DNA of 19,311 nucleotides from Negativicutes bacterium (GTDB lineage Bacteria; Bacillota_C; Negativicutes; Sporomusales_B; JARLHX01): positions 1-19,311 of the forward strand of contig JARLHY010000094.1 of NCBI GenBank assembly GCA_031292015.1. Direction: 5' to 3'. Below, in pieces: positions 7,729-15,856 of this stretch; within the stretch, counting starts at the first letter, position 1, and the number at the start of each line of letters is the position of its first letter. Position numbers and translations under genes: made by a program. The notes beneath the pieces are model-generated. The model did not search any database and was not told the DNA's origin. It saw nothing but the letters and a program-made list of their open reading frames with translations.

Positions 7729-9084
7729 ATGAAATCAGACAAAAAAATTATGCTCGGCGAAACGGAGATTCCCCGCCAGTGGTACAACATCCAGGCCGAT
7801 ATGCCCAACAAGCTCGCTCCGGCGCTCCACCCGGGAACCAAACAGCCGATAGGCCCGGAAGATCTGGCCCCCATCTTCCCGATGGAGCTGATCAAACAAG
7901 AGGTCAGCCAGGAACGTTGGATCGATATTCCGGACGAGGTGGTCGAAAAATACCGTATCTGGCGGCCAACACCGCTCATCAGAGCTTATGAACTGGAAAA
8001 AGCCCTGGACACGCCGGCAAAGATCTATTATAAACACGAAGGCGTCAGCCCGGCCGGCAGTCACAAAGTCAATACATCCATTCCCCAGGCCTATTACAAC
8101 AAAGCCGCCGGCATCAAGCGCCTGTCCACCGAGACCGGCGCCGGACAATGGGGCAGCGCGCTCAGCCTGGCCTGCAGCTTCTATGGTCTGGAGTGCACGG
8201 TTTACATGGTCAAAGTCAGCTACCAGCAAAAACCCTACCGGCGTTCTTTCATGCAGACCTATGGCGCCGAAGTTATCCCCAGCCCCTCGGACCGCACCAA
8301 CGCCGGCCGCGCGGTATTGGCCACAAACCCGGACTTTCTCGGCAGCCTTGGGCTGGCGATCTCCGAAGCTGTGGAAGACGCCGCCGGCAGGCCCGACACC
8401 AATTACGCCCTGGGCAGTGTACTCAATCATGTCCTGCTGCATCAGACAGTCATCGGCCTGGAGGCAAAAAAACAGCTGGAGAAAGTGGCAAACTATCCGG
8501 ATGTGATCATCGGGGCCTGCGGCGGCGGCAGCAATTTCGGCGGCATCGCCTTCCCGTTCCTCTCCGACCGCTTCGCCGGAAAGGCGCTCCGGGTCCTGGC
8601 CGTGGAACCGACCGCCTGCCCCACCCTGACCCGGGGAACCTTTGCCTACGACTACGGCGATCTCGGCAAACTGACCCCGATTGTCAAGATGTATACCCTC
8701 GGCCACAATTTCATGCCTTCAGGCATTCACGCCGGCGGACTGCGGTATCACGGCGAGTCGCCCCTGGTCAGCCAGCTCTACCATGACGGCTTTATCGAAG
8801 CCCTGGCCCTGGATCAGCGGGAAGTCTTCGAAGCAGCCGTCGTCTTCGCCAAGACCGAAGGCATCATTCCTGCGCCCGAATCGGCCCACGCCATCAGGGG
8901 AGCCATCGTTGAAGCCCTGAAAGCCAAAGAGGCCGGGCAAAGCAAGACCATCCTGTTCTCCTTGTCCGGCCACGGTCATTTTGACATGGCGGCCTATGAC
9001 AGCTATCTGGCCGGCAATCTTGAAGATGTGCCGTGTTCGGAAAGCGATTTGAGCGCCAACCTCGCCAGCCTGCCCAAAGTATAA
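7729..9084 (+). CDS. trpB2: Tryptophan synthase beta chain-like protein, TrpB2 type
   Basis: A PLP enzyme of the tryptophan synthase beta family that joins indole and serine to make tryptophan. The 451-residue length and the N-terminal extension ([13 protein letters not shown], then [16 protein letters not shown]) mark the TrpB2 subfamily, longer than the ~400-residue TrpB1 that partners TrpA. The PLP lysine is K113 in SPAGSHKVN, the catalytic acid is probably E135 in TETGAGQWG, and the phosphate-binding loop is GGGSN (265-269). The ATG at 7729 has GGAGG 8 bases upstream. No trpA or other trp gene is in this window. The gene is alone between a Trp T-box leader and a strong terminator, so it forms its own tryptophan-controlled unit. 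Salvage of free indole is a proposed role of TrpB2 enzymes; that role here is inference. Confidence 0.94.
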   Translation: MKSDKKIMLGETEIPRQWYNIQADMPNKLAPALHPGTKQPIGPEDLAPIFPMELIKQEVSQERWIDIPDEVVEKYRIWRPTPLIRAYELEKALDTPAKIYYKHEGVSPAGSHKVNTSIPQAYYNKAAGIKRLSTETGAGQWGSALSLACSFYGLECTVYMVKVSYQQKPYRRSFMQTYGAEVIPSPSDRTNAGRAVLATNPDFLGSLGLAISEAVEDAAGRPDTNYALGSVLNHVLLHQTVIGLEAKKQLEKVANYPDVIIGACGGGSNFGGIAFPFLSDRFAGKALRVLAVEPTACPTLTRGTFAYDYGDLGKLTPIVKMYTLGHNFMPSGIHAGGLRYHGESPLVSQLYHDGFIEALALDQREVFEAAVVFAKTEGIIPAPESAHAIRGAIVEALKAKEAGQSKTILFSLSGHGHFDMAAYDSYLAGNLEDVPCSESDLSANLASLPKV

Positions 9085-9102
9085 ATTACTTATCATGAAA
9101 AT

Positions 9103-9138
9103 GCGCTCCCGGCCTAACGGCCGGGAGCGCGTTTTTTT
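9103..9138 (+). terminator. Intrinsic terminator of trpB2
   Basis: GCGCTCCCGGCC (9103-9114) pairs perfectly with GGCCGGGAGCGC (9119-9130) around TAAC, followed by G and seven Ts. On the other strand it could also help end the gene stopping at 9153, though the T run there is poorer. Confidence 0.93.
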
Positions 9139-9152
9139 GCCTGAACCGATTT

Positions 9153-9896
9153 TTACACCGACGCCAGATCGGCGGCGCTGGCGGCGGACTCGGCCAGCCA
9201 GCGGAAAATGCCAAGCATGGCCGGGAAACGCTCCAGCATCATTTCCGGGTGCCACTGCACCGCCAGAATACCTGCCTCCCGCTTTTCAATCCCTTCGATC
9301 ACCCCGTCTTTGGCGCGGGCGCTGACGCTGAACCCAGGGGCCGGATCCTTTACTGCCTGGTGGTGATAGCTATTGGTCCGCAGCGTCTCCGGCCCGAGAA
9401 TCTCGGCCAGGACCGTGCCCGGGCCAAGTTCGACACTATGGCCGGCAACGTCTCTTTGGCAGTCCTGGTAGTGCTGGAGCTGCGGTTTTCCCCGGAGGGC
9501 CAGGTCCTGCCACAGCGTTCCGCCGAAAGCCACGTTGATCAGCTGGATACCCCGGCAGATGCCCAGGATTGGCTTGCCCATCAGGCAAGCCAGTTTCACG
9601 GCCATAATTTCGTATTCGTCCCGCTCGGGAAAGACAGGGCCAAGACGGGGTGAAGGCTCGTCGCCGTACAGCAGCGGGTCGACGTCATAGCCGCCGATGA
9701 GCAGCAGCCCATGCACTGCCCTCAGCTGCCGCAGGATGACGGCGGGGTCGCCGGCCCAGGGCAGAATCACCGGAGTTCCGCCGGCCTTAAGAATGGCGGC
9801 GGTATAATCGCGGCTGGCGAAAAATCGCTCATCGCCGGCGTGGAGTCCTTCCCCGGCAAGCCAGAGGCTGGCCAGAATGCCGATCAGCGGCGTCAT
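9153..9896 (-). CDS. Class I glutamine amidotransferase-like hydrolase (peptidase C26, PuuD-like)
   Basis: This 247-residue protein belongs to the gamma-glutamyl-gamma-aminobutyrate hydrolase-like C26 family, cytosolic enzymes that cleave gamma-glutamyl amide bonds. The nucleophile is C114 in GICRGIQLINVAFGG, and the His/Glu pair is H217 and E219 in AVQWHPEM. The oxyanion-side motif LLLIGGYDVDPLLYG (64-78) and NSYHHQAVKD (176-185) are family hallmarks. The start has an AGGGGG site upstream and lies 17 bases after the VanW-family gene, so the two are probably co-transcribed. The substrate is not shown: polyamine catabolism genes are absent here, so a PuuD function should not be assumed. The VanW neighbour leaves a peptide or envelope gamma-glutamyl substrate as an open possibility. 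Confidence 0.88.
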   Translation of the reverse strand: MTPLIGILASLWLAGEGLHAGDERFFASRDYTAAILKAGGTPVILPWAGDPAVILRQLRAVHGLLLIGGYDVDPLLYGDEPSPRLGPVFPERDEYEIMAVKLACLMGKPILGICRGIQLINVAFGGTLWQDLALRGKPQLQHYQDCQRDVAGHSVELGPGTVLAEILGPETLRTNSYHHQAVKDPAPGFSVSARAKDGVIEGIEKREAGILAVQWHPEMMLERFPAMLGIFRWLAESAASAADLASV

Positions 9897-9913
9897 TTTT
9901 CTCGCCCCCTGCC

Positions 9914-10861
9914 CTAAAACTTACGGGCGGTTTCGATCACTTCCGGCCCTGGGCTGTAATAACTCACGCCCCGCCGCTTGACGACCGTTTCGCCGCCTCT
10001 TTCCACCGTTATCCACGACCTTACCACCAGGCCCTCCTGCCCCTTCAACACGACCTTCTCCTGCCCGGCCGGAAGCTTCGGATTGTAACGATACAGCTTT
10101 GAGAAGGAAAACCGCTTCAGCACGCTGTGATGCCAGGTGACTTTCGGCGGCTCACCGCAGCCGTAGACAGCCATATAGAGCGTATTATCCACTTCCTGGG
10201 CCCAGATCAGCAGCGGGCCGGCGGTGGTATTTTTAAACTGAAAATCCTTAAACCCATAGAAAACGGTGGCGTCCTGTCCCGGCGGGACATAAGGCACCGT
10301 CATGGAGTGGGGATAGCGACGGACGATCTGGAGATCGGAAAAAATCACCACATTGTATAAGACTGAGGCGATTTTGCACACGCCGCCGCCGATGGTGGTG
10401 GTTATCTTGGTGCCTTTGTAGGTTGGACCGGGTCGGTAGCCTCGGCCGACGGTGTACGGCCCAACCACCTTATTCTGTGAAAATACGCCGCCAGGCTCGA
10501 CGACCGTCCCGGCCAGCTTTTCGGCCGCCAAAGCGATGTTCTGGAGCTCCCCGGGCAGCGGATCAGCCAGAGTCGCCCGGTAAGCGGCCATCAGACCCGG
10601 ATTGTTCAGTTCCGCCAAGGCGCTAGCGAAAGCCGGGTCCCGCTCCCAGGGAAGAGGGCCCGCATAGGCTTTCTCCATGCCCTGGAAATGCTCGTAGATG
10701 TCCTTTGCCGCCGTTTCCTCCCCCTGCAGCAGGGCACGGTCGTCGGCGACGGCGATGGCGTCGACAACGTCGTTCTCCAGAAGCAGGGACAGCGGCAGGA
10801 CCTGCTGCCAGACCGCCCAAAACAACAGTGCCGCCGCCAGGACGGCCAGCGATTTCTTCAT
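9914..10861 (-). CDS. VanW-family protein with N-terminal membrane anchor/signal
   Basis: A 315-residue protein with a hydrophobic N-terminus (about residues 4-28, after MKKS), suggesting export or a membrane anchor. The VanW domain spans roughly residues 115-245: VVEPGGVFSQNKVVG, then GYRPGPTYKG, the signature GGGVCKIASVLYN (158-170), and RRYPHSMTVPYVPPGQDATV. VanW proteins occur in some vancomycin-resistance clusters and widely in Firmicutes, but their biochemical role is not established; an envelope role is usually assumed. No vanA/H/X-type ligase or peptidase genes are in the window, so this is not evidence for glycopeptide resistance. The C-terminus (VVKRRGVSYYSPGPEVIE) lies outside the core domain. 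The ATG at 10861 has GGAGG 7 bases upstream, and that site directly abuts a 9-base inverted repeat. Confidence 0.9.
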   Translation of the reverse strand: MKKSLAVLAAALLFWAVWQQVLPLSLLLENDVVDAIAVADDRALLQGEETAAKDIYEHFQGMEKAYAGPLPWERDPAFASALAELNNPGLMAAYRATLADPLPGELQNIALAAEKLAGTVVEPGGVFSQNKVVGPYTVGRGYRPGPTYKGTKITTTIGGGVCKIASVLYNVVIFSDLQIVRRYPHSMTVPYVPPGQDATVFYGFKDFQFKNTTAGPLLIWAQEVDNTLYMAVYGCGEPPKVTWHHSVLKRFSFSKLYRYNPKLPAGQEKVVLKGQEGLVVRSWITVERGGETVVKRRGVSYYSPGPEVIETARKF

Positions 10862-10872
10862 AGCCCTTCCTC

Positions 10873-10898
10873 CATATACTGCACTAGAACAGTATATG
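10873..10898. repeat. Perfect 9-base inverted repeat abutting the vanW ribosome site
   Basis: CATATACTG (10873-10881) and CAGTATATG (10890-10898) are perfect inverted copies with an 8-base spacer. In the minus-strand transcript the second arm ends in the first G of the GGAGG ribosome site of the VanW-family gene. It may be a repressor operator or an mRNA hairpin that affects ribosome access; the sequence does not decide. Confidence 0.6.
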
Positions 10899-10969
10899 TG
10901 GCTTCAAGCAGGTCCTAGACTGAGGGCGGCGGTTGACCACGCAAAAAAAGAGCGGAGAGTTTTTGGCTG

Positions 10970-10999
10970 TTGACAAACTAACATCGTTAGTTTTAGAAT
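10970..10999 (+). promoter_or_regulatory. Promoter of the tetR-MFS pair
   Basis: Perfect -35 TTGACA (10970-10975), an 18-base spacer and -10 TAGAAT (10994-10999). The spacer is almost entirely filled by the palindrome at 10976-10992, so a bound repressor would block RNA polymerase. Confidence 0.75.
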
Positions 11000-11013
11000 T
11001 ATAGTTGTTAGTT
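10976..11013. promoter_or_regulatory. TetR-type operator with an extra half-site
   Basis: AACTAAC-ATC-GTTAGTT (10976-10992) is a perfect palindrome placed between the -35 and -10 elements. A third copy of the half-site, GTTAGTT, follows at 11007-11013. This layout is classic for autoregulation by the TetR-family gene that begins at 11049; the binding itself is inferred. Confidence 0.75.
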
Positions 11014-11048
11014 AATCCCATGCCGGGGACAGGAAAGCTGGTGACAGT

Positions 11049-11615
11049 ATGTCGGCACGAGTCGGGTTAGACCGCGAGGTCGTGGTGGCAACAGCTGCAA
11101 AAATCGCCGATATTCAGGGGCTAGACAAGGTCACACTGGCTGCGGTGGCGGCTTGCCTGGGAGTACGAAAACCGTCACTGTACAACCATGTCGATGGCCT
11201 GCCGGAATTAAAAAGCCTTCTGGCTATCTGGGGCACCAACCATTTGCGGGCCAAAATCAGCGAGGCCGCCATCGGCAAAGCAAAACACGACGCCATCTGG
11301 GCAATAGCCGAGGCCTACCGGTCGTTCGCCCGCCAGCGGCCGGGATTATACCGGGCGATACTTGCTTCCCCGGACCGCGACAATCTTGAATTGAAAGCCG
11401 CCATAGCCAACATGATGTCGGTGCTTACCACGGTGATGAAGCCTTACAATCTGGTGGCCAGCGACAGTACCCATGCCGTTCGGGCTCTGCGCAGCCTGAT
11501 GCATGGCTTTGTGTCACTGGAAGCCGCGGGATGGTTTGCCGCCCCGGTTGACAGGGAGGAAAGCTACCGGCGTCTTGTCGGCACTTTTATCCGCGGCCTT
11601 GAATCCTCCTGCTGA
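11049..11615 (+). CDS. TetR/AcrR-family repressor with WHG-type C-terminal domain
   Basis: A 188-residue transcription repressor. The N-terminal helix-turn-helix is at about residues 10-55, with LAAVAACLGVRKPSLYNHVDG giving the recognition helix. The C-terminal ligand domain (HAVRALRSLMHGFVSLEAAGWF near 150-170) resembles the WHG-type TetR C-terminal domain. The ATG at 11049 has a GGTGA site 4 bases upstream and a second purine-rich AGGAAAG a little farther. A palindrome in its own promoter suggests it represses itself and the MFS exporter gene that follows about 70 bases later. In known systems of this layout a drug or metabolite releases the repressor. The ligand cannot be read from the sequence. 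Confidence 0.9.
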   Translation: MSARVGLDREVVVATAAKIADIQGLDKVTLAAVAACLGVRKPSLYNHVDGLPELKSLLAIWGTNHLRAKISEAAIGKAKHDAIWAIAEAYRSFARQRPGLYRAILASPDRDNLELKAAIANMMSVLTTVMKPYNLVASDSTHAVRALRSLMHGFVSLEAAGWFAAPVDREESYRRLVGTFIRGLESSC

Positions 11616-11683
11616 AGTCGTCCCAGTTACAAAACATCGCATTGCCATACGCAAAAAAAATTTTCGGATATGAGGATATCGTG

Positions 11684-12871
11684 ATGGAAACTTGGAAAAA
11701 GAATCTGTTTGTCTGCTGGTTCGGCTGTTTCGCCACCGCGGCAGGCCTGAGCCAGCTCGCGCCGATTCTGCCTCTGTATATCGAACAGCTGGGTGTCCAC
11801 AATACCGCCGAAATTGAACAGTGGTCGGGCTTCGCGTTCGGCATCACCTTCGTTCTGATGGCCATCGCTTCGCCCCTCTGGGGACAAGCGGCCGACAAGT
11901 ACGGGCGAAAACCGATGCTACTAAGAGCGAGCCTGGGGATGGCAATCATCATAACCTGCATGGCCTTTGTGCAAAATGTGTATCAATTGGTCGGATTGCG
12001 ACTCATCCAGGGCGCCGTCTCCGGCTTTATTTCCGCAGCCATTACCCTGGTTGCCACACAAGCGCCAAAAGAGCGCTCCGGTTGGGCCCTTGGCACTCTT
12101 TCCACCGGAGCGGTCGGGGGTATGTTGCTGGGGCCGCTGATCGGCGGTTACCTGGCGGAAACCTGGGGCTTCCGCAGTGTTTTTCTGGCAACCGGCGCGC
12201 TGCTGCTGATCGCCTTTGTGGCGTCACTCCTGTTTGTCCAGGAGAACTTCTCAGCCGCCGACCGGAAAGTGCTGCGCATCAGGGAAATCTGGGGTCTGAT
12301 CCCAAACCCCCAGGTTATGATCGCGATGTTTATCACGACCTTCATCCTGCAATTTGCCCTTTTGTCCATCGAACCGATTATCACTGTTTACATCGGGCAA
12401 TTGTCCAGTAACATGAGTCATGTTGTCCTTGTTTCCGGCATGGTTTTCGCCGCCTCGGGGCTAGCCAACATGCTGGCTGCTCCCCACCTGGGAAAACTTT
12501 CCGACCGGATCGGGCCGCAAAAGGTTATGCTGGTGGCGCTGATAGCCGCGGGTCTGTTGTTTATTCCCCAGGCGTTTGTAACCAACTCCTGGCAGCTGAT
12601 GGGGCTTCGTTTTCTGCTCGGGATCGCCGCCGGCGGACTGCTGCCTGCCATCAATACTCTGGTGAAACGCAATACGCCGGATCACATTGCCGGCCGGGCT
12701 TTCGGCTTCAATCAGTCGGCCCAGTTTCTCGGCTCCTTCGGCGGATCGGTTCTGGGAGGACAGGTGGCGGCTATGTTCGGCATCCATTATGTATTTTTCG
12801 TCACCAGCGCCCTGCTTTTGCTCAACGCGGCCTGGGTGTACATGACAGTATGCAAGCAGGTTTCTCTCTAG
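11684..12871 (+). CDS. MFS multidrug efflux transporter, DHA1 type (MdtG/TetA-like)
   Basis: A 395-residue proton-coupled exporter with about 12 predicted membrane helices. It has MFS motif A between helices 2 and 3 (WGQAADKYGRKPML, residues 66-79), a related copy in the second half (GKLSDRIGPQKVML), and the antiporter motif C-like GGMLLGPLIGGYLAE. Motif C is characteristic of drug/proton antiporters, which supports export rather than uptake. I chose the ATG at 11684 because GAGGA lies 7 bases upstream; the TTG at 11642 would add 14 residues without a ribosome site. The gene follows a TetR-family repressor with its own operator, a common arrangement for inducible drug efflux. MdtG or TetA-like tetracycline/quinolone pumps are the nearest families I recognise; the actual substrate is unknown. 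Confidence 0.88.
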   Translation: METWKKNLFVCWFGCFATAAGLSQLAPILPLYIEQLGVHNTAEIEQWSGFAFGITFVLMAIASPLWGQAADKYGRKPMLLRASLGMAIIITCMAFVQNVYQLVGLRLIQGAVSGFISAAITLVATQAPKERSGWALGTLSTGAVGGMLLGPLIGGYLAETWGFRSVFLATGALLLIAFVASLLFVQENFSAADRKVLRIREIWGLIPNPQVMIAMFITTFILQFALLSIEPIITVYIGQLSSNMSHVVLVSGMVFAASGLANMLAAPHLGKLSDRIGPQKVMLVALIAAGLLFIPQAFVTNSWQLMGLRFLLGIAAGGLLPAINTLVKRNTPDHIAGRAFGFNQSAQFLGSFGGSVLGGQVAAMFGIHYVFFVTSALLLLNAAWVYMTVCKQVSL

Positions 12872-12929
12872 CGCTGTCGGTCCTCAGCCGCAAGCGCCGG
12901 AGCCGCGGAGCCGAATTTCATCCAGACAC

Positions 12930-12966
12930 AAAAGAGCGGCCGTTTATAATAAACGGCCGCTCTTTT
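12930..12966. terminator. Bidirectional terminator between converging MFS genes
   Basis: AAAAGAGCGGCCGTTTA (12930-12946) pairs perfectly over 17 bases with TAAACGGCCGCTCTTTT (12950-12966) around TAA. It can end both the plus-strand efflux gene (stop at 12871) and the minus-strand carrier gene (stop at 12980). Confidence 0.95.
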
Positions 12967-12979
12967 CACGCTTAAATCA

Positions 12980-14281
12980 TCAGGAGGAAACCGCCCGATC
13001 GTCCCGGCCGGCCTTGCGAAGCATCATCAGCAGCACCGCCGCGATGAGCAGGCTGGCCACCAGGAAGAGGATTCCGCCGGTGAAGGAACCGGTGGCTCGG
13101 CCGATAAAGCCCATGGCATAAGGCCCGATGAAGCCGCCCAGGTTGCCGATGCTGTTGATCATGGCGATAGCTCCGGCAGCGGCGGTAGTGGTCAAAAAAG
13201 ACGCCGGAATCGACCAGAAAGGACCGAACGAGCCGTAAATCCCCATCACCGCTATGGTGAAGAAAATCATCGATACTGTTATGCTGATGTCGGCCAACAG
13301 AACGCTGCCGGTGAGCCCAACAGCCCCTGTCAGCATACCGCCGAAGGTGTGCCAACGGCGCTCCCCGGTTTTATCGGAATGCCTGCCGATAAAATACATC
13401 GCGAAAAAGCCGAAGATATACGGCACCATGACCAGATAACCCACCGTCTGGTTGCTCATGCTGGCCGACAGGCCCTTCACCAGGATAGGCAGGAACATTG
13501 TCACGCCGTAGAAACCGCAGACCCAGGTGAGGTAGATGCCGGAAAGGATGATCACATCACGGTCGGCGAAGGCCTGCATCAGAGTATATTTCTTTTTCTC
13601 CTGCTTGGCGTCGCGTTCGGCGGCCAGAGCCCCGACGAGCCATTCCCGTTCGTCGTCGGCCAGCCATTTGGCGTCCTCAGGCTTGTTGGTCAGATAGAAC
13701 GGGGTAATGACTCCCAGAACAAGCGACGGCACGGCTTCGATAATGAACAGCCATTTCCAGCCGGCCCAACCCATCCAGGTGATTCCGAGAATATAGGTGG
13801 AAATCGGTGAAGCCACGACGTTGCAGACCGGCAGGGACATCATGAAAAAAGCCACCGCTTTCGCCGTATCCCTGGACCGGCTCCAGGTACTCAGATAATA
13901 GATAATACCGGGGAAAAAGCTGGCTTCAGCCACCCCGAGCATGAAACGGACGACATAAAACTCCATCGGGGTGGACACATAAGCCGTCAGGCCGGAAATA
14001 AGACCCCAGGTGATAAGAATGCGGGCGATCCAGATCCGGGCGCCGACCTTGGCCATAATGAGGTTACCCGGCACTTCCATGAGAAAGTAACCGATAAAGA
14101 AGATCCCCGCCCCAAAGCCGTAAATCTCGCTGTTGAAGCTTAGCTCCCTGTTCATTGATAAGGCCGCGAAACTGATGTTGACCCGGTCGAGAAAAGCCAC
14201 GATGTACAGCAGACCCAAAAAAGGCATCAAGCGCCAGAAAACCTTGCTCACTGTGCGTTCTTCCAGTTGGCCATCAGTCAT
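12980..14281 (-). CDS. MFS transporter, anion:cation symporter (ACS) family
   Basis: A 433-residue inner-membrane carrier with about 12 helices, probably importing an organic anion with a cation. ACS-family features are the first-helix motif FLDRVNISFAALSMN (30-44), EVPGNLIMAKVGARIWI, RFMLGVAEASFFPGIIYYL, and a charged central loop rich in lysine and glutamate (about 225-250). Known members carry tartrate, phthalate, 4-hydroxyphenylacetate, galactonate or similar acids; the substrate here is not evident and no catabolic gene is adjacent. The ATG at 14281 has a GGGAGG site about 10 bases upstream, and an extended -10 promoter lies 60 bases upstream, so it can be transcribed separately from the second ACS gene. 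DNA composition matches the surroundings. Confidence 0.88.
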   Translation of the reverse strand: MTDGQLEERTVSKVFWRLMPFLGLLYIVAFLDRVNISFAALSMNRELSFNSEIYGFGAGIFFIGYFLMEVPGNLIMAKVGARIWIARILITWGLISGLTAYVSTPMEFYVVRFMLGVAEASFFPGIIYYLSTWSRSRDTAKAVAFFMMSLPVCNVVASPISTYILGITWMGWAGWKWLFIIEAVPSLVLGVITPFYLTNKPEDAKWLADDEREWLVGALAAERDAKQEKKKYTLMQAFADRDVIILSGIYLTWVCGFYGVTMFLPILVKGLSASMSNQTVGYLVMVPYIFGFFAMYFIGRHSDKTGERRWHTFGGMLTGAVGLTGSVLLADISITVSMIFFTIAVMGIYGSFGPFWSIPASFLTTTAAAGAIAMINSIGNLGGFIGPYAMGFIGRATGSFTGGILFLVASLLIAAVLLMMLRKAGRDDRAVSS

Positions 14282-14338
14282 GGTTGCACTCCCTCCCTGT
14301 TTCGCGCGCGGTCGGCGCGGAACTTTTCCTTATTTTCT

Positions 14339-14347
14339 ATTATATCA
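14339..14347 (-). promoter_or_regulatory. Extended -10 promoter of the first ACS carrier gene
   Basis: On the minus strand TGATATAAT gives a perfect -10 TATAAT with the TG extension one base upstream, which can compensate for the absence of a good -35. An 8-base palindrome AAACGTTT (14381-14388) upstream may be a regulator site. Confidence 0.6.
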
Positions 14348-14411
14348 CTCCTGTTCTTACTGTTTCTACCTCAAACACACAAACGTTTCTCTATTTAGTA
14401 CAGGCAATTCT

Positions 14412-15692
14412 TCAATAGCCGGCCCGCCACAGCGGCAGCAGGCAGATAAATCCGAGCAGCCCCAGTCCCACCAGATACAGCAGGCCGGCAGCAAAGCTGC
14501 CGCTGACCCCGATCAGGTAGCCGACAACCAGCGGCGCCACAGCCGCTCCGACATTGGTAAGGCCGTTCATCAGTCCGGCCCCCGCCCCGGCGATCGGGGC
14601 AGGCACCATCTGTTGCAGCATGGCCCAGATCACCGGCAAGCCGCTGCCGAGGGCGGTTATCCCGCAGGCGATGGAAACGGCAGCCAATACATTGTCAGGG
14701 CTGAGGATACTTCCCAGAATTCCCAGGGCCGCACCGCAGATCGACAGAGCCGCAAACGGCGCCCGCCGGTTGATCTTATCGGAGAAGTGGCCTGCCAGAA
14801 GGGCCGCCGCCGCTCCCAGAAAGTACGGCAATGAAGCGGCGAAACTCATGCTGCTCCAGGAAAATCCCTGGACGGTTTTCAGATAGGACGGCAGCCAGGA
14901 GATGGTTCCCCACCAAATCGAAGCATGGCAGAAGCTGAAAATCGTCAACAGCCAGAATTTAACATCGGCGGCAAACAACCGGAAGCTCCCCCTGATGCCG
15001 AGGCCGGGTCCCTGCGCTTCCGTTCCAAGGCCCTGCTCAATATGGGCAATTTCCGCCAGACTCACCCGCGGGTGCTGGCGCGGCTGGTCGGTGGTAAAAA
15101 ACCAGATGAGAAGCATCGGGATGATATTGACGGCGGCGAGAATGAAAAAGCTCTGCCGCCAGCCCAGATGGACCAGCCAGGCCAGCAGCGGGATGGCGAC
15201 AGCCGGCCCGAGGATCAGGCCCGACAGCCAAACCGCGTTCGCCTTGCCCCGTTCGGCGGGCGGAAACCAGTTCTTGACGTATTTGCTCTGCATCGGCCAG
15301 TGGATTCCCTCGCCGACCCCCAGCACAAACCGGGAAATCAGCAGCATCTCGACAGCGGGAGCGACCCCGCCCAAAGCCATGGCCGGTACCCATACGACAA
15401 TGGACAGGGCCATCATCCGGCGTGGACCGAGGATGTCGCCAAACGGGCTGAAGACGATGTTCGACAGGGCATAGGGCAGCAGAAAAACTGTCATGATCAG
15501 CCCCATCACCATCGGTTTTTCAGCCAGGGCCATATCCCGGGTAAAGGTACTGTCGGCCAGCAGGACGGAGATGTTGACCCGGTCCAGATAGGCTACAAGC
15601 AGAACGAGAAACAGGATGCGGAGCAGGACATATCTTTGGGGTGAGTAGTTCCCGCCCTGGTTGATGGCGAAGAACGCGCGATAAAATTCCAT
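14412..15692 (-). CDS. MFS transporter, ACS family (sugar-acid type)
   Basis: A 426-residue carrier with about 12 helices. The N-terminal motif AYLDRVNISVLLA, the RRMMALSIVVW loop after helix 2, and GVGEGIHWPMQSKYVKNWFP followed by ERGKANAVW place it with ACS carriers of hexuronates, glucarate or galactonate. Known members take up sugar acids with protons; the true substrate is unknown. The ATG at 15692 has a GGAGG site 9 bases upstream. It lies 130 bases upstream of the other ACS gene on the same strand, without an obvious terminator between them. The two proteins differ enough that this is not a fresh tandem duplication. Uptake direction is inferred from family knowledge only. Confidence 0.87.
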   Translation of the reverse strand: MEFYRAFFAINQGGNYSPQRYVLLRILFLVLLVAYLDRVNISVLLADSTFTRDMALAEKPMVMGLIMTVFLLPYALSNIVFSPFGDILGPRRMMALSIVVWVPAMALGGVAPAVEMLLISRFVLGVGEGIHWPMQSKYVKNWFPPAERGKANAVWLSGLILGPAVAIPLLAWLVHLGWRQSFFILAAVNIIPMLLIWFFTTDQPRQHPRVSLAEIAHIEQGLGTEAQGPGLGIRGSFRLFAADVKFWLLTIFSFCHASIWWGTISWLPSYLKTVQGFSWSSMSFAASLPYFLGAAAALLAGHFSDKINRRAPFAALSICGAALGILGSILSPDNVLAAVSIACGITALGSGLPVIWAMLQQMVPAPIAGAGAGLMNGLTNVGAAVAPLVVGYLIGVSGSFAAGLLYLVGLGLLGFICLLPLWRAGY

Positions 15693-15794
15693 GGTTGATT
15701 GCCTCCGGACTTCAGTCTGATTTGCGTTGTTGCAAGATATCTACATAAAATACGGCATCATCCTATTTTCTCCTGCCGGAAGCAGAGAAAGTCG

Positions 15795-15824
15795 AAAAAC
15801 CCAGGATTCATATCCTGGGTTTTT
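15795..15824. terminator. Intrinsic terminator of the metQ-metN-metI operon
   Basis: AAAAACCCAGGAT (15795-15807) pairs perfectly with ATCCTGGGTTTTT (15812-15824) around TCAT. It lies 33 bases after the metI stop on the minus strand and has T/A tracts on both sides. Outer bases AGCAG/CTGCT could extend the fold. Confidence 0.93.
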
Positions 15825-15856
15825 CTGCTCGTCGAGAAACCTATTCTGCAAGCCAT

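Noticed and set aside
7575..7991. Plus-strand open frame starting inside the T-box leader
   Set aside because: It passes through the T-box terminator hairpin and then overlaps trpB2 in the wrong frame.
7735..8706. Minus-strand open frame (323 codons) opposite trpB2
   Set aside because: Antisense to a gene with clear PLP and phosphate-binding motifs; Gly/Ala-rich translation without features.
9914..10861. Vancomycin-resistance cluster
   Set aside because: Only a VanW-family gene is present; no VanH, VanA/B ligase, VanX, VanY or VanRS genes are in the window, and VanW proteins are common outside resistance clusters.
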